Shown here: positions 26,191 to 34,655 of the stretch, one piece after another
Numbering within the stretch: position 1 is the stretch's first letter
How the letters are laid out: every line of letters starts with the position of its first letter
DNA from: Prauserella marina
Lineage (GTDB): Bacteria; Actinomycetota; Actinomycetes; Mycobacteriales; Pseudonocardiaceae
Reading direction: 5' to 3'
Length of the DNA stretch: 64,000 nt
NCBI RefSeq assembly: GCF_002240355.1
Contig: NZ_CP016353.1
Location: 930,001-994,000 of the forward strand
Position numbers and translations under genes: made by a program
Notes under the pieces: model-generated
Told to the model about the DNA's origin: nothing
What the model saw: only the letters and a program-made list of their open reading frames with translations
Databases searched by the model: none

Positions 26191-27089
26191 CCCGGCCGTT
26201 CGTCACCTCGGACGGGACGCCGCTGCGGGTCGAGCAGACAGGCCCGGCTGACGCCGACGACACCCTCGTGCTCGTCCACGGCTGGACCCAGGATCACCGA
26301 AGCTGGGACAGGGTCGTCGCCGAGTTGCCACGCTCGATCCGTGTGCTGCGTTACGACCTGCGCGGGCACGGGGAGTCCGGGCAGGCGACGCCCGCGACGG
26401 CGACGATCGATCAGCTCGCCGACGATCTCGCCGAGCTGATCGCGCGACGGGTTCCGGAGGGAAGACTCGTGCTGGCCGGTCACTCCATGGGCGGCATGAC
26501 CATCATGGCGCTCGCCGACCGGCATCCCGAGCTCGTCGCGAACAGGGTCGAAGGGGTCGCCTTCGTCGCGACGTCCTGCGGAGGGATGAACAACATCAGC
26601 CTCGGGCTGCCAGGCTTCGTCGGAAGGGGAGCGGCCAAGGCCGAGCGGCGGCTCGCGAAGCTGCTGGTGGCCTACCGCAGGGAAGCACTGCCACTGCGGC
26701 CGGGCGCGGTGCGGGCAGGTGCGCGCTGGCTGGTGTTCGGCAGCAAGCCGCGCCGCGCCGACGTCGCGTCAGTGGCCGAGCAATTGCTGTGCGCGCATCC
26801 GGCGAGCGTCGGCGGTTTCCAGAACGCGATCTCACTGCACGAGCGCAGGACGGCGCTCGCGGCGCTGCGCACGGCCACGACGGTCGTGCTCGCGGGAGAC
26901 GCCGACCGGCTCTGCCCCGCACCACACGCGAGGGCCATCGCCGACGAATTGCCCGGCGCGCGGCTCGTGCTGTTTCCGGGTGCCGGGCACATGCTCCAGC
27001 AGGAACGAGCGCACGAGGTCGCCGAACAGCTCGGCAGGCTGCTCACGACCGTGCGCACGGAGAAACCGAAAGTGGCGCTGGGCGCCTAA
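26187..27089 (+). CDS. Alpha/beta-fold hydrolase coupled to the AurF-like gene
   Basis: 300 aa. HGW oxyanion region (LVLVHGWTQDHRSW), nucleophile elbow GHSMGG, acid in AGDADRLCP and catalytic His in PGAGHMLQQE form a full triad. GTG 26187 overlaps the oxygenase stop (GTGA), so the two are expressed together. It likely hydrolyses an ester, thioester or C-C bond in the oxygenase pathway; the substrate is unknown. Confidence 0.88.
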   Translation: MTRPFVTSDGTPLRVEQTGPADADDTLVLVHGWTQDHRSWDRVVAELPRSIRVLRYDLRGHGESGQATPATATIDQLADDLAELIARRVPEGRLVLAGHSMGGMTIMALADRHPELVANRVEGVAFVATSCGGMNNISLGLPGFVGRGAAKAERRLAKLLVAYRREALPLRPGAVRAGARWLVFGSKPRRADVASVAEQLLCAHPASVGGFQNAISLHERRTALAALRTATTVVLAGDADRLCPAPHARAIADELPGARLVLFPGAGHMLQQERAHEVAEQLGRLLTTVRTEKPKVALGA

Positions 27090-27095
27090 CGGGCG

Positions 27096-27126
27096 GGTCG
27101 TGGTCGTGCCGGGGGCGACCACGACC
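27096..27126. terminator. Bidirectional terminator hairpin
   Basis: GGTCGTGGTCG (27096-27106) and CGACCACGACC (27116-27126) are perfect 11-bp arms around nine bases. They lie exactly between the convergent hydrolase and TetR stop codons. Confidence 0.82.
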
Positions 27127-27131
27127 GGTCG

Positions 27132-27797
27132 TCACGAATGCTGGAGCGGGAAGCCCGCGCCGATTCCGCGCCAGGCGAGCGTCGAGGTGAGCGCGACGGC
27201 TTCCTCCCTGCTCATGGAGCTGTGGTGAGCCAGCCAGAACCGAGCGCTGACCTGGCTCATGCCGACAAGGCCCACCGCGAGCAGGCGGGCCTTCTCCTCG
27301 TCGAGCCCTGCGTCGGCGGTGATCGTCTCGGTGATCGCGTCGACGCTGGCCGAGACGGCCCTGTCGACGGCTTCCTGCACGGCTGGCTCGCCACGCAGGT
27401 CCGATTCGAACACCATGCGGAAGGCGCCCGCGTCGCTGTTGACGAAGTCGAAGAACGCGCCGACGGCGTTCATCACCCGCTGCTTGTTGTCCGTCGTCGA
27501 GGACAGCGCGCCCTGAACCCCGCTGACCAGGTTGTCCACGTGGCTTTCCAGCAGCGCGATGTAGAGGTCGAGCTTGCCGGGGAAGTGCTGGTAGAGCACG
27601 GGCTTGCTGACACCGGCGCGCTCGGCGATGTCGTCCATGGCGGCCGCGTGGTATCCGTTGGCCGCGAACACCTGCTGGGCGGCGGCCAGCAGCTGGGCGC
27701 GGCGTTCGGTACGCGGCAACCGAACTCCCCTGCCGAGCTGTGCCGATCCGGTGCTCTCGCTCGTCCCTTGCGACTGCGGTCGCGCCGTCTCAGTCAT
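27132..27797 (-). CDS. TetR-family regulator (Rv3208-like)
   Basis: 221 aa. HTH: AAQQVFAANGYHAAAMDDIA followed by ERAGVSKPVLYQHFPGK. ATG 27797 is preceded by GGAGG with a short spacer. It is divergent from a hydrolase gene. In M. tuberculosis the corresponding locus carries Rv3208, also TetR. A half-symmetric TTAC-n6-GTAC site lies in the divergent gap and is a candidate operator. The ligand is unknown. Confidence 0.9.
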   Translation of the reverse strand: MTETARPQSQGTSESTGSAQLGRGVRLPRTERRAQLLAAAQQVFAANGYHAAAMDDIAERAGVSKPVLYQHFPGKLDLYIALLESHVDNLVSGVQGALSSTTDNKQRVMNAVGAFFDFVNSDAGAFRMVFESDLRGEPAVQEAVDRAVSASVDAITETITADAGLDEEKARLLAVGLVGMSQVSARFWLAHHSSMSREEAVALTSTLAWRGIGAGFPLQHS

Positions 27798-27826
27798 CCC
27801 GCCTCCAACTTCACTTCCACCGCACA

Positions 27827-27840
27827 TTACTCGCCGGTAC
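27827..27840. promoter_or_regulatory. Candidate TetR operator
   Basis: TTACTCGCCGGTAC has TTAC and GTAC ends around a GC core, partly palindromic. It lies 30 bases upstream of the TetR ATG and 45 bases upstream of the divergent hydrolase GTG. Confidence 0.4.
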
Positions 27841-27884
27841 ACCGACGGCGCCAAGAGCGCTGGACATGAGGCATCCTTGAACCC

Positions 27885-28898
27885 GTGTCGGAAACACTGT
27901 CCCGCAGGGTGAAGAACCCCTCAACGTCAGCGGTGCGGCGTGCCCCGCTGACCCAGGTACCGCTCTCCAGCACTCCGCTGCCGCCACTCGACCCGGCCGC
28001 AACGCCGTGGCCTGGCGCCATGGCAAGGGTAAGTGGCCTCGATCTGCACGTCAGGCACACACCCGGTGCGGGCGATTCGACCGTGGTGTACGTGCACGGA
28101 CTCGGGGGTTCCTCGACCAACTGGACCGACCTCGCCGCGCAGCTCGCGCCGTCCGCGCGGGGCTTCGCGCTGGACCTGCCCGGCTTCGGCAGATCCGAGC
28201 CTGAGACTGGTTTCACCTTCAGCCTCCTCGCGCACGCAGGCGTCGTCGCCGACTACATCGAGCAGCACACGAACGGGCCCGTGCACCTGGTGGGGAACTC
28301 GATGGGAGGTGCCATCGCGCTGTTGCTGGGCGCCAACCGTCCCGATCTCGTGCGCACTCTCACACTGGTCTCGCCCGCGATGCCGGACCGGAGGCTCGAC
28401 CCACGGCGACTGTCGGACCCGCGCGTCGTGTTCGCCTACCTGCCGCTGGTCGGCAGGAAGGTCAGGAGGCAGATCGCGGCGACGGATCCGAGGCAGCGCG
28501 CCGAGCAAGTGGTGCGGCTGTGCTTCGCCGACCCCTCCTCCGTGCCCGAGCAGCGGCTCGTCGAGGCGACCGAGGAACAGCGAGCAAGGGCGGATCTCGC
28601 GTGGGCGGGCACCGCGATGGCGCGCAGCACCATGGAGATCTTCCGGTGCTGGTTCACCGGGGGAGCGGGCTCGCTGTGGGCCGTAGCGCGCACCGTGCGG
28701 GCGCCGTCGCTCGTGGTGTGGGGCACCGAGGACAAGGTGATCTCCGTGCGGAGAGCGGCGAGGACCGCGCGGGCGTTGCCCAGCTCACGGCTGCTCGTGC
28801 TGCCGAAGACGGGGCACGTCGCGCAGATGGAACGCCCGGCGACCGTGGCGAGGGCGATGCTGGGCATGTGGGAGAGCGTCGAGGCGAACGCATGGTGA
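27885..28898 (+). CDS. Alpha/beta-fold hydrolase
   Basis: 337 aa. A 40-residue Pro/Ser-rich N-terminal extension precedes the core: VVYVHGLGGSSTNW, LDLPGFGRSEP, nucleophile GNSMGG (Ser in the elbow), acid in WGTEDKVIS and His in KTGHVAQME. It is divergent from and probably controlled by the adjacent TetR. Likely an esterase/lipase-type or epoxide-hydrolase-type enzyme; no signal peptide is obvious. Confidence 0.87.
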   Translation: MSETLSRRVKNPSTSAVRRAPLTQVPLSSTPLPPLDPAATPWPGAMARVSGLDLHVRHTPGAGDSTVVYVHGLGGSSTNWTDLAAQLAPSARGFALDLPGFGRSEPETGFTFSLLAHAGVVADYIEQHTNGPVHLVGNSMGGAIALLLGANRPDLVRTLTLVSPAMPDRRLDPRRLSDPRVVFAYLPLVGRKVRRQIAATDPRQRAEQVVRLCFADPSSVPEQRLVEATEEQRARADLAWAGTAMARSTMEIFRCWFTGGAGSLWAVARTVRAPSLVVWGTEDKVISVRRAARTARALPSSRLLVLPKTGHVAQMERPATVARAMLGMWESVEANAW

Positions 28899-29001
28899 AC
28901 TCGAAAGTGTTAAGCGTTACTCCGATCGAATGAAGTTTTAGAGCCGCTCTGCTCAGCTGGTCGGCTCCTGAGTCGCGCTCAGCGTGTGGCACTCTGGATC
29001 C

Positions 29002-30138
29002 GTGGACCGGGTAACGGAAGGAAAACGACACGAAGGCCAGCGCTCACAACGTGCGGCGCGGCAGTCGGCTTCCTCCTACCCGAGAGACAAGGGCGGCAGC
29101 ACGCGGTACCGGCCCTCGGCGCAGAAGAACGGCGAGCGGTCCAGGCAGGGCGCCCGCAGGAGGGTGACGGCCGAGCCGCTCGCGGCCTCCTGGCAGCCGA
29201 CGGAGGATCCCGAGCGCGGCGAGCCCGCTCCCCGCACGAAGAAGCAGTCGAGGCTGCGTGCGCTGATCAGTACCTACGGCTGGCGGGCCTACGCGCTGCC
29301 GATCCTGCTCGTGATCACGGCACTCGTCGTGTTCGACACTACGCGTGCCCCTGACGAGACCTCGACGACCGGCAACGCGGACAGTTCCGGAACGGCGGTG
29401 GCAGGCGACTCGCCTCCCGTCGCGAGCGAGAATCCCGCGGAACCGGTCGACCTGAACATTCCGACCGCCGAACTGCCGAAGGGCGGAAAGTTCAGCGAAT
29501 CCGGCAAGGGGACCTGGCACGTCGTGCCCGGTGAGGGCAAGAAGGTCGGCGATGGGCCCCAGCTGTTCACCTACACCATCGAGGTCGAGGACGGTCTCGA
29601 CTCAGCCAGTTTCGCCGGTGACGACGGCTTCGCCGAGATGGTCGAGTCGACGCTGGCGAACCCGTGGAGCTGGATCGGCGGCGGTGAGGTGACGTTGCAG
29701 CGGGTCGGCGCCGACCATCCGAATCCCGACTTCCGGGTGAGCCTGACCTCGCCGGACACCACCCACCGGCCCGACGTGTGCGGCGGGTCGATCCCGTTCG
29801 AGACCTCCTGTTACCGCCGCGATCTCAACGGCGAGAACCGGGTGATCATCAACCTCGCCCGCTGGGTGCGTGGCGCCAAGGCGTGGGGTGGCGACATGAC
29901 CGGATACCGGCAGTACGCCATCAACCACGAGGTCGGTCACGCGCTCGGCAACGGGCACGTCGGCTGCGCTGACAACGACGGGCTGGCTCCGGTGATGATG
30001 CAGCAGACGTTCGGCGTCGCCAACGACTACGTGGCCAGGCTCAACGACACTCCCGGCGGCGACCAGGGCACCGTGCCTGCCGACGGCAAGGTGTGCAAGG
30101 TCAACGCGTGGCCGAATCCCCAGGCCCAGCCGCGCTGA
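29002..30138 (+). CDS. DUF3152 membrane-anchored putative metalloprotease
   Basis: About 378 aa. A basic cytoplasmic tail (about 85 residues) leads to one transmembrane helix (YALPILLVITALVVFDT). A Thr/Ser-rich linker and the extracellular DUF3152 domain follow. That domain holds HEVGHALGNGH, a zincin-like zinc motif (HExxHxxxxxH), and cysteines that probably pair. Zinc protease activity is inferred from the motif. GTG 29002 or GTG 28984 may be the start. It precedes moeZ, the same neighbour as in M. tuberculosis. Confidence 0.83.
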   Translation: MDRVTEGKRHEGQRSQRAARQSASSYPRDKGGSTRYRPSAQKNGERSRQGARRRVTAEPLAASWQPTEDPERGEPAPRTKKQSRLRALISTYGWRAYALPILLVITALVVFDTTRAPDETSTTGNADSSGTAVAGDSPPVASENPAEPVDLNIPTAELPKGGKFSESGKGTWHVVPGEGKKVGDGPQLFTYTIEVEDGLDSASFAGDDGFAEMVESTLANPWSWIGGGEVTLQRVGADHPNPDFRVSLTSPDTTHRPDVCGGSIPFETSCYRRDLNGENRVIINLARWVRGAKAWGGDMTGYRQYAINHEVGHALGNGHVGCADNDGLAPVMMQQTFGVANDYVARLNDTPGGDQGTVPADGKVCKVNAWPNPQAQPR

Positions 30139-30141
30139 CAA

Positions 30142-30160
30142 GTGTCCACCATGTGGACAC
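30142..30160. promoter_or_regulatory. 19-bp palindrome upstream of moeZ
   Basis: GTGTCCACCATGTGGACAC: 8-bp perfect arms with a CAT spacer, three bases after the DUF3152 stop and 71 bases before the moeZ ATG. It may be an operator for moeZ or a compact terminator for DUF3152. The symmetric spacer favours a dimeric regulator. Confidence 0.5.
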
Positions 30161-30231
30161 GGGGAAGAACTGGACCGCTCAAGCGGTTATAGATGAGTGG
30201 ATTGCGATTAGGCGCGAGATGGAGGCCCCCG

Positions 30232-31410
30232 ATGTCAGGCACGCTGCCACCGCTCGTCGAGCCGGCTGCCGAGCTCACGAAGGAAGAGGTCGCGCGCTAC
30301 AGCCGGCACCTGATCATCCCGGATGTCGGGATGGCAGGGCAGAAGCGACTGAAGAACGCGAAGGTGCTGGTCATCGGCGCCGGAGGGCTGGGAAGCCCGG
30401 CTCTGTTGTATCTCGCGGCAGCGGGAGTCGGCACGCTCGGCGTGATCGACTTCGACGTCGTCGACGAGTCGAACCTGCAACGGCAGGTGATCCACGGGCA
30501 GTCCGACGTCGGAAAGCCCAAGGCGGTCTCGGCGAAGGAGTCGGTGGCCGAGACCAACCGGTTCGTCGAGTTCATCGTGCACGAGGAGCAGCTGACCAGC
30601 GACAACGCGCTGGACGTCTTCCGGGGCTACGACCTCATCCTCGACGGGACGGACAACTTCGCGACGCGCTACCTCGTCAACGACGCGGCCGTACTGCTCG
30701 GCAAGCCGTACGTGTGGGGTTCGATCTTCCGGTTCGAAGGCCAGGTCAGCGTGTTCTGGGAGGACGCGCCGAACGGTAAGGGCCTGAACTACCGCGACCT
30801 CTACCCCGAGCCGCCGCCTCCGGGCATGGTGCCCTCGTGCGCCGAGGGTGGAGTGCTGGGCGTGTTGTGCGCCTCGATCGGCTCGATCATGGTCACCGAG
30901 GCGATCAAGCTGATCACCGGCATCGGCGAGCCCCTGCTCGGAAGGCTGATCAGCTACGACGCTCTGGAGATGAAGTACCGCGAGGTCAAGATCCGCAAGG
31001 ACCCGGAGACGCCGAAGATCACCGAGCTGATCGATTACGACGCATTCTGTGGAGTCGTCTCCGACGAGGCCCAGCAGGCGGCCTCCGGCAGCACCATCAC
31101 TCCGGCCGAGCTGAAGGCCAAGTTCGACGCGCACGAGGACTTCGCGCTCATCGACGTGAGGGAACCTCACGAGTACGAGATCGTCAACATCAAGGGCGCG
31201 ACGCTGATCCCGAAGGACCGGATCCTCTCCGGCGAGGCGCTGGCCGAACTGCCCCAGGACAAGCCCATCGTGTTGCACTGCAAGTCGGGTGCCCGCTCGG
31301 CGGAGGCGCTGGCGGCGCTGCACAGGGCAGGTTTCCGGGACGCGACGCACCTCGGCGGCGGGGTGCTGGCCTGGGCGGGGCAGGTCGACAAGAGCCTGCC
31401 GACGTACTGA
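30232..31410 (+). CDS. moeZ: Adenylyltransferase/sulfurtransferase MoeZ (E1-like plus rhodanese)
   Basis: 392 aa, the length of mycobacterial MoeZ. The N-terminal E1-like domain has GAGGLGSPALLYLAAAGVG (nucleotide-binding loop) and the adenylation site around DGTDNFATRY. The C-terminal rhodanese domain has active-site C350 in HCKSGARS. MoeZ adenylates and sulfurylates the C-terminus of ThiS-like carrier proteins used for molybdopterin, thio-cofactor and cysteine synthesis. ATG 30232 follows GGAGG. Molybdopterin supply is relevant to the molybdenum nitrate reductase encoded about 1 kb downstream. Confidence 0.94.
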   Translation: MSGTLPPLVEPAAELTKEEVARYSRHLIIPDVGMAGQKRLKNAKVLVIGAGGLGSPALLYLAAAGVGTLGVIDFDVVDESNLQRQVIHGQSDVGKPKAVSAKESVAETNRFVEFIVHEEQLTSDNALDVFRGYDLILDGTDNFATRYLVNDAAVLLGKPYVWGSIFRFEGQVSVFWEDAPNGKGLNYRDLYPEPPPPGMVPSCAEGGVLGVLCASIGSIMVTEAIKLITGIGEPLLGRLISYDALEMKYREVKIRKDPETPKITELIDYDAFCGVVSDEAQQAASGSTITPAELKAKFDAHEDFALIDVREPHEYEIVNIKGATLIPKDRILSGEALAELPQDKPIVLHCKSGARSAEALAALHRAGFRDATHLGGGVLAWAGQVDKSLPTY

Positions 31411-31419
31411 GCACCGGAA

Positions 31420-31455
31420 GCGACATTTCCGGCACGTGGGTGCCGGGAATGTCGC
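31420..31455 (+). terminator. Terminator hairpin after moeZ
   Basis: GCGACATTTCCGGCAC (31420-31435) pairs with GTGCCGGGAATGTCGC (31440-31455) across GTGG, 16 pairs including one G-T. It begins ten bases after the moeZ stop. Confidence 0.75.
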
Positions 31456-31482
31456 CAATGGTCCTTTCCCTATCGTCCTGAC

Positions 31483-31535
31483 GTGAGCGAGGGAGCTTTG
31501 CTGCCGTTTAACGGCAGCAAAGCTCCCTCGCTCAC
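31483..31535. repeat. 53-base near-perfect palindrome
   Basis: Two perfect 26-base arms (31483-31508 and 31510-31535) flank a single T. The core GGGAGCTTTGCTGCCGTTT is shared with the imperfect copy at 17483. Both copies are intergenic and follow plus-strand genes. Long arms without loop can extrude as a cruciform or form a very stable RNA hairpin. It may be a dispersed palindromic element reused as terminator. Confidence 0.85.
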
Positions 31536-31646
31536 TGAAGGGGCTCGACCAGGTGAAGGGAAGCTGGTAGCTGACAGGGGGAACGGGCGGGACGGCGCGG
31601 GGCGCCTACTCCATCCTGACGTGTGGCCGGGGTAACGTCGCCTTCC

Positions 31647-32447
31647 GTGGCCGTCACCCGTGAGCGCCCTCCGGCGCATGTCTGCGCGGCGTTCGGGGCG
31701 GATCCGGATTCAGCGGAACCGTTGCCCGACAGCACTGCGTGGCGCCTCGACGAGATCGTACTGAGACCCGTCAGCGACCGGGTTCACACCGTGTGGCTCG
31801 CTCGCACCTTCGCCGCCATCGAAGTCTCCGACGTCCGCGTCGCCAAGCCATTGCGCACCACCGACGGCCGCTGGATCATCGCGGGCTGGTCCGCCGCCCG
31901 CTACGTTCCCGGCAACAGGGAACACCGGCACGACGACATCGTGCACACCGCCGTGAAACTCCACCAGGCCACGTTCCATCTTCCCCGCCCCGAGCATCTT
32001 CTGGTCCGCGACGACATACCAGGCACAGCCGAACGCGTCGCCTGGGGCGAACAGGACATCGCCCTCGACGAGCGAAAAGGGGGCCGCTGGTTCGAGATCC
32101 TCGTCCCGGCTCTCCGCCCCGTCGATCTTCCCGACCAGCTCGTTCACGGCGAACTGTTCGGCAACGTCCTCTTCGACGGTGACGACAGCCCGCCGGGGGT
32201 CGTCGATTTCGTCCCCTACTACCGCCCCGCCGAGTGGGGCGCTGCCGTCGCCGCCGTCGACGCCATCGCGTGGGGCGGCGCCGACGGCGAACTGCTCCGC
32301 AGGTGGTCCCACCTTCCCGAGTGGTCACAGCTGTTGTTGCGCGCGATTCTGTTCCGGCTCGCCTACAACGCGCTCCACCCGCGCTCCACCGCCTCCGCGC
32401 TGGACGGCCTCAGGGTCGCCGCGAGCGAAGTGAGCGAGTTCATCTAG
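31647..32447 (+). CDS. TIGR02569-type actinobacterial protein (Rv3205c-like, kinase-like fold)
   Basis: About 266 aa. PAHVCAAFGADP, IIAGWSAARYVPG, LVHGELFGNVLF and PPGVVDFVPYYRPAEW are the marks I use. The last two resemble the catalytic HGD-x4-N and D-F loops of aminoglycoside-phosphotransferase-like kinases, with HGE in place of HGD. Activity is therefore uncertain. GTG 31647 or GTG 31623 may start it. In M. tuberculosis it is the neighbour of moeZ; here the nitrate cluster follows it. Confidence 0.72.
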   Translation: MAVTRERPPAHVCAAFGADPDSAEPLPDSTAWRLDEIVLRPVSDRVHTVWLARTFAAIEVSDVRVAKPLRTTDGRWIIAGWSAARYVPGNREHRHDDIVHTAVKLHQATFHLPRPEHLLVRDDIPGTAERVAWGEQDIALDERKGGRWFEILVPALRPVDLPDQLVHGELFGNVLFDGDDSPPGVVDFVPYYRPAEWGAAVAAVDAIAWGGADGELLRRWSHLPEWSQLLLRAILFRLAYNALHPRSTASALDGLRVAASEVSEFI

Positions 32448-32573
32448 ATCGCTGCTCACCACCGGCTTCCCGCGCGGCGCGCGCAATGTCGCATCGCCGA
32501 AACATGAGACCGCCCGCCATTAACACGCGCTGCCTACTTTCGGTTCCGTCGGCGAACCGGAGGGAGGTGGCCG

Positions 32574-34655
32574 ATGCCCCGCTCGATCACCGCGACGCAT
32601 TGTCCGTACTGCGCGCTGCAATGCGGCATGAACCTCACGGGCGGCACACCGGAGCCGGTCGAGGTGCGCCCGCGCGACTTTCCCGTCAACGCCGGCGGTC
32701 TCTGTCAGAAGGGCTGGACCTCACCGGCACTGCTCGATTCGCCGTCGCGGCTGACGGCACCGCTCATCCGCGAGGCGGGCACCCTCCGCGAGGCGAGCTG
32801 GGACGAGGCACTTGATCTCGTCGCCACGAGACTGCGGGCGCTGCGTGCCGAACACGGCGCCGACAGTGTCGCCGTCTTCGGTGGGGGCGGGCTCACCAAC
32901 GAGAAGAGCTACCTGCTCGGCAAGTTCGCGAGGGTCGCGCTCGGAACGTCGCGGATCGACTACAACGGCCGCTTCTGTATGTCGTCGGCAGCGGCGGCGG
33001 CCACGAAAGCATTCGGCCTCGACAGGGGACTGCCGTTTCCGGTGACCGACCTCGCCGGTGCCGACGCCGTCCTGCTGGCCGGGGCGAACCCCGCCGAGAC
33101 GATGCCGCCCTTCCTGCGGCATCTTCGCAAGGCCCGCGCATCGGGCGGGCTCATCGTCGTCGATCCCCGGCGCACCGCCACCGCCCAGCAGGCGAGCCTG
33201 CACCTGGCGCCCGCACCCGGAACCGATGTCGCGCTGGCACTGGGAATTCTGCACGCGGCCGTCGCGGAAGGACGGACCGACGAGTCCTATGTAGCCGAAC
33301 GAACCGCCGGGTTCGACGGCCTGTGGCGGATCGCGGCAAGATACTGGCCGGAACACGTGGAACGGATCACCGGCGTCGCCGCCGCCGAACAGCGCGAGGC
33401 GGCGACACTCATGGCCGCCGCCGAGAACGCCTACGTACTCACCGCGAGGGGCGCCGAACAACACGCCACCGGGGTCGACACGGTCAACGCGTGGATCAAC
33501 CTCGCGCTCGCGCTCGGGCTTCCCGGCAAAATCGGGTCCGGCTGGGGCTGCCTCACCGGACAGGGCAACGGGCAGGGCGGCAGGGAACATGGACAGAAGG
33601 CCGATCAGCTCCCCGGATATCGCAGCATCACCGACCCCGCCGCCCGCGAGCACGTCGCCAAGGTATGGGGCGTCGCCGAACACACGCTGCCCCGTCAGGG
33701 CAGCTCAGCCTACGAGCTGCTGGACGCGATCGGAACCGAGGGCGGCCCCCGCGCGCTGCTCGTCTTCGGCAGCAACATCGCCGTTTCGGCTCCACACTCC
33801 TCGAACATCGCCGATCGCTTGTCCACTCTGGACTTCCTGGTGACCGCGGACATCGTGCTTTCGGAGACCTCCGCGCTCGCCGACGTCGTGTTCCCCGTGA
33901 CCCAATGGGCAGAGGAAGAGGGCACATTGACCAATCTCGAAGGGCGCGTCCTGTTGCGGCGAAAAGCAATCGACCCGCCCGCGACGGTGCGCACCGATCT
34001 CGCCGTCATCGCGGGAATCGCGCGAAGACTCGGCCAGCCGCCGGACCGCTTCCCCGCCGAAGCGGAAACCGTCTTCACCGAACTGCGTGCCGCGTCGAAG
34101 GGCGGCGCGGCGGACTACTCGGGAATCAGCTACGACCGGTTGCTTCGCGGGGAAGCGCTGCACTGGCCGGTTCCCTCCGCCGCCCACCCCGGAACTCCCC
34201 GGCTCTTCCTCGACACGTTCGCCACCGCCGACGGGAGGGCGCGGTTCGTTCCCGTCGAGCACACCGGGCCCTCGGAGCGCGCCGACGCGGAGTTTCCCTT
34301 GCTGGCGACCACCGGCCGCGTCCTGAATCATTACCAGTCCGGCGCGCAGACCAGGAACATCGCCGCGCTCAACACGGTGGAACCCGAGGTATACGTCGAA
34401 GTCCACCCCGACACGGCGGACAGGGCGGGGTTGCGCCACGGCGACCTCGCCAGGGTGCGTTCGCGCAGAGGTGAGCTGATCGCGCGAGTCCGCTGGGTGA
34501 GCGGAATCCGCGCCGATGTCGTCTTTCTGCCCTTCCACTACGCCGGTGCCCAGCGCGCGAACCTGCTGACAAATCCCGCGCTCGACCCGAAAAGCCGCAT
34601 GCCCGAGTTCAAGGTCTGCGCGGTCGCGATCGCCCCGGCGAAGGACACCGCATGA
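32574..34655 (+). CDS. nasC: Assimilatory nitrate reductase catalytic subunit (molybdopterin oxidoreductase)
   Basis: 693 aa. The N-terminal 4Fe-4S site is C10, C13, C17 and C44. Mo-bis-MGD domain motifs follow: NEKSYLLGKFARVALGTSRI, VDPRRTATA, TGQGNGQGGREHGQKADQLP, and the C-terminal cap ATTGRVLNHYQSGAQTRN. It reduces nitrate to nitrite in the cytoplasm with electrons from the next gene product. GGAGGGAGG gives a strong start. The stop overlaps the flavoprotein gene (ATGA). No signal peptide is present, as expected for the assimilatory type. The symbol nas/nar differs between species. Confidence 0.92.
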   Translation: MPRSITATHCPYCALQCGMNLTGGTPEPVEVRPRDFPVNAGGLCQKGWTSPALLDSPSRLTAPLIREAGTLREASWDEALDLVATRLRALRAEHGADSVAVFGGGGLTNEKSYLLGKFARVALGTSRIDYNGRFCMSSAAAAATKAFGLDRGLPFPVTDLAGADAVLLAGANPAETMPPFLRHLRKARASGGLIVVDPRRTATAQQASLHLAPAPGTDVALALGILHAAVAEGRTDESYVAERTAGFDGLWRIAARYWPEHVERITGVAAAEQREAATLMAAAENAYVLTARGAEQHATGVDTVNAWINLALALGLPGKIGSGWGCLTGQGNGQGGREHGQKADQLPGYRSITDPAAREHVAKVWGVAEHTLPRQGSSAYELLDAIGTEGGPRALLVFGSNIAVSAPHSSNIADRLSTLDFLVTADIVLSETSALADVVFPVTQWAEEEGTLTNLEGRVLLRRKAIDPPATVRTDLAVIAGIARRLGQPPDRFPAEAETVFTELRAASKGGAADYSGISYDRLLRGEALHWPVPSAAHPGTPRLFLDTFATADGRARFVPVEHTGPSERADAEFPLLATTGRVLNHYQSGAQTRNIAALNTVEPEVYVEVHPDTADRAGLRHGDLARVRSRRGELIARVRWVSGIRADVVFLPFHYAGAQRANLLTNPALDPKSRMPEFKVCAVAIAPAKDTA

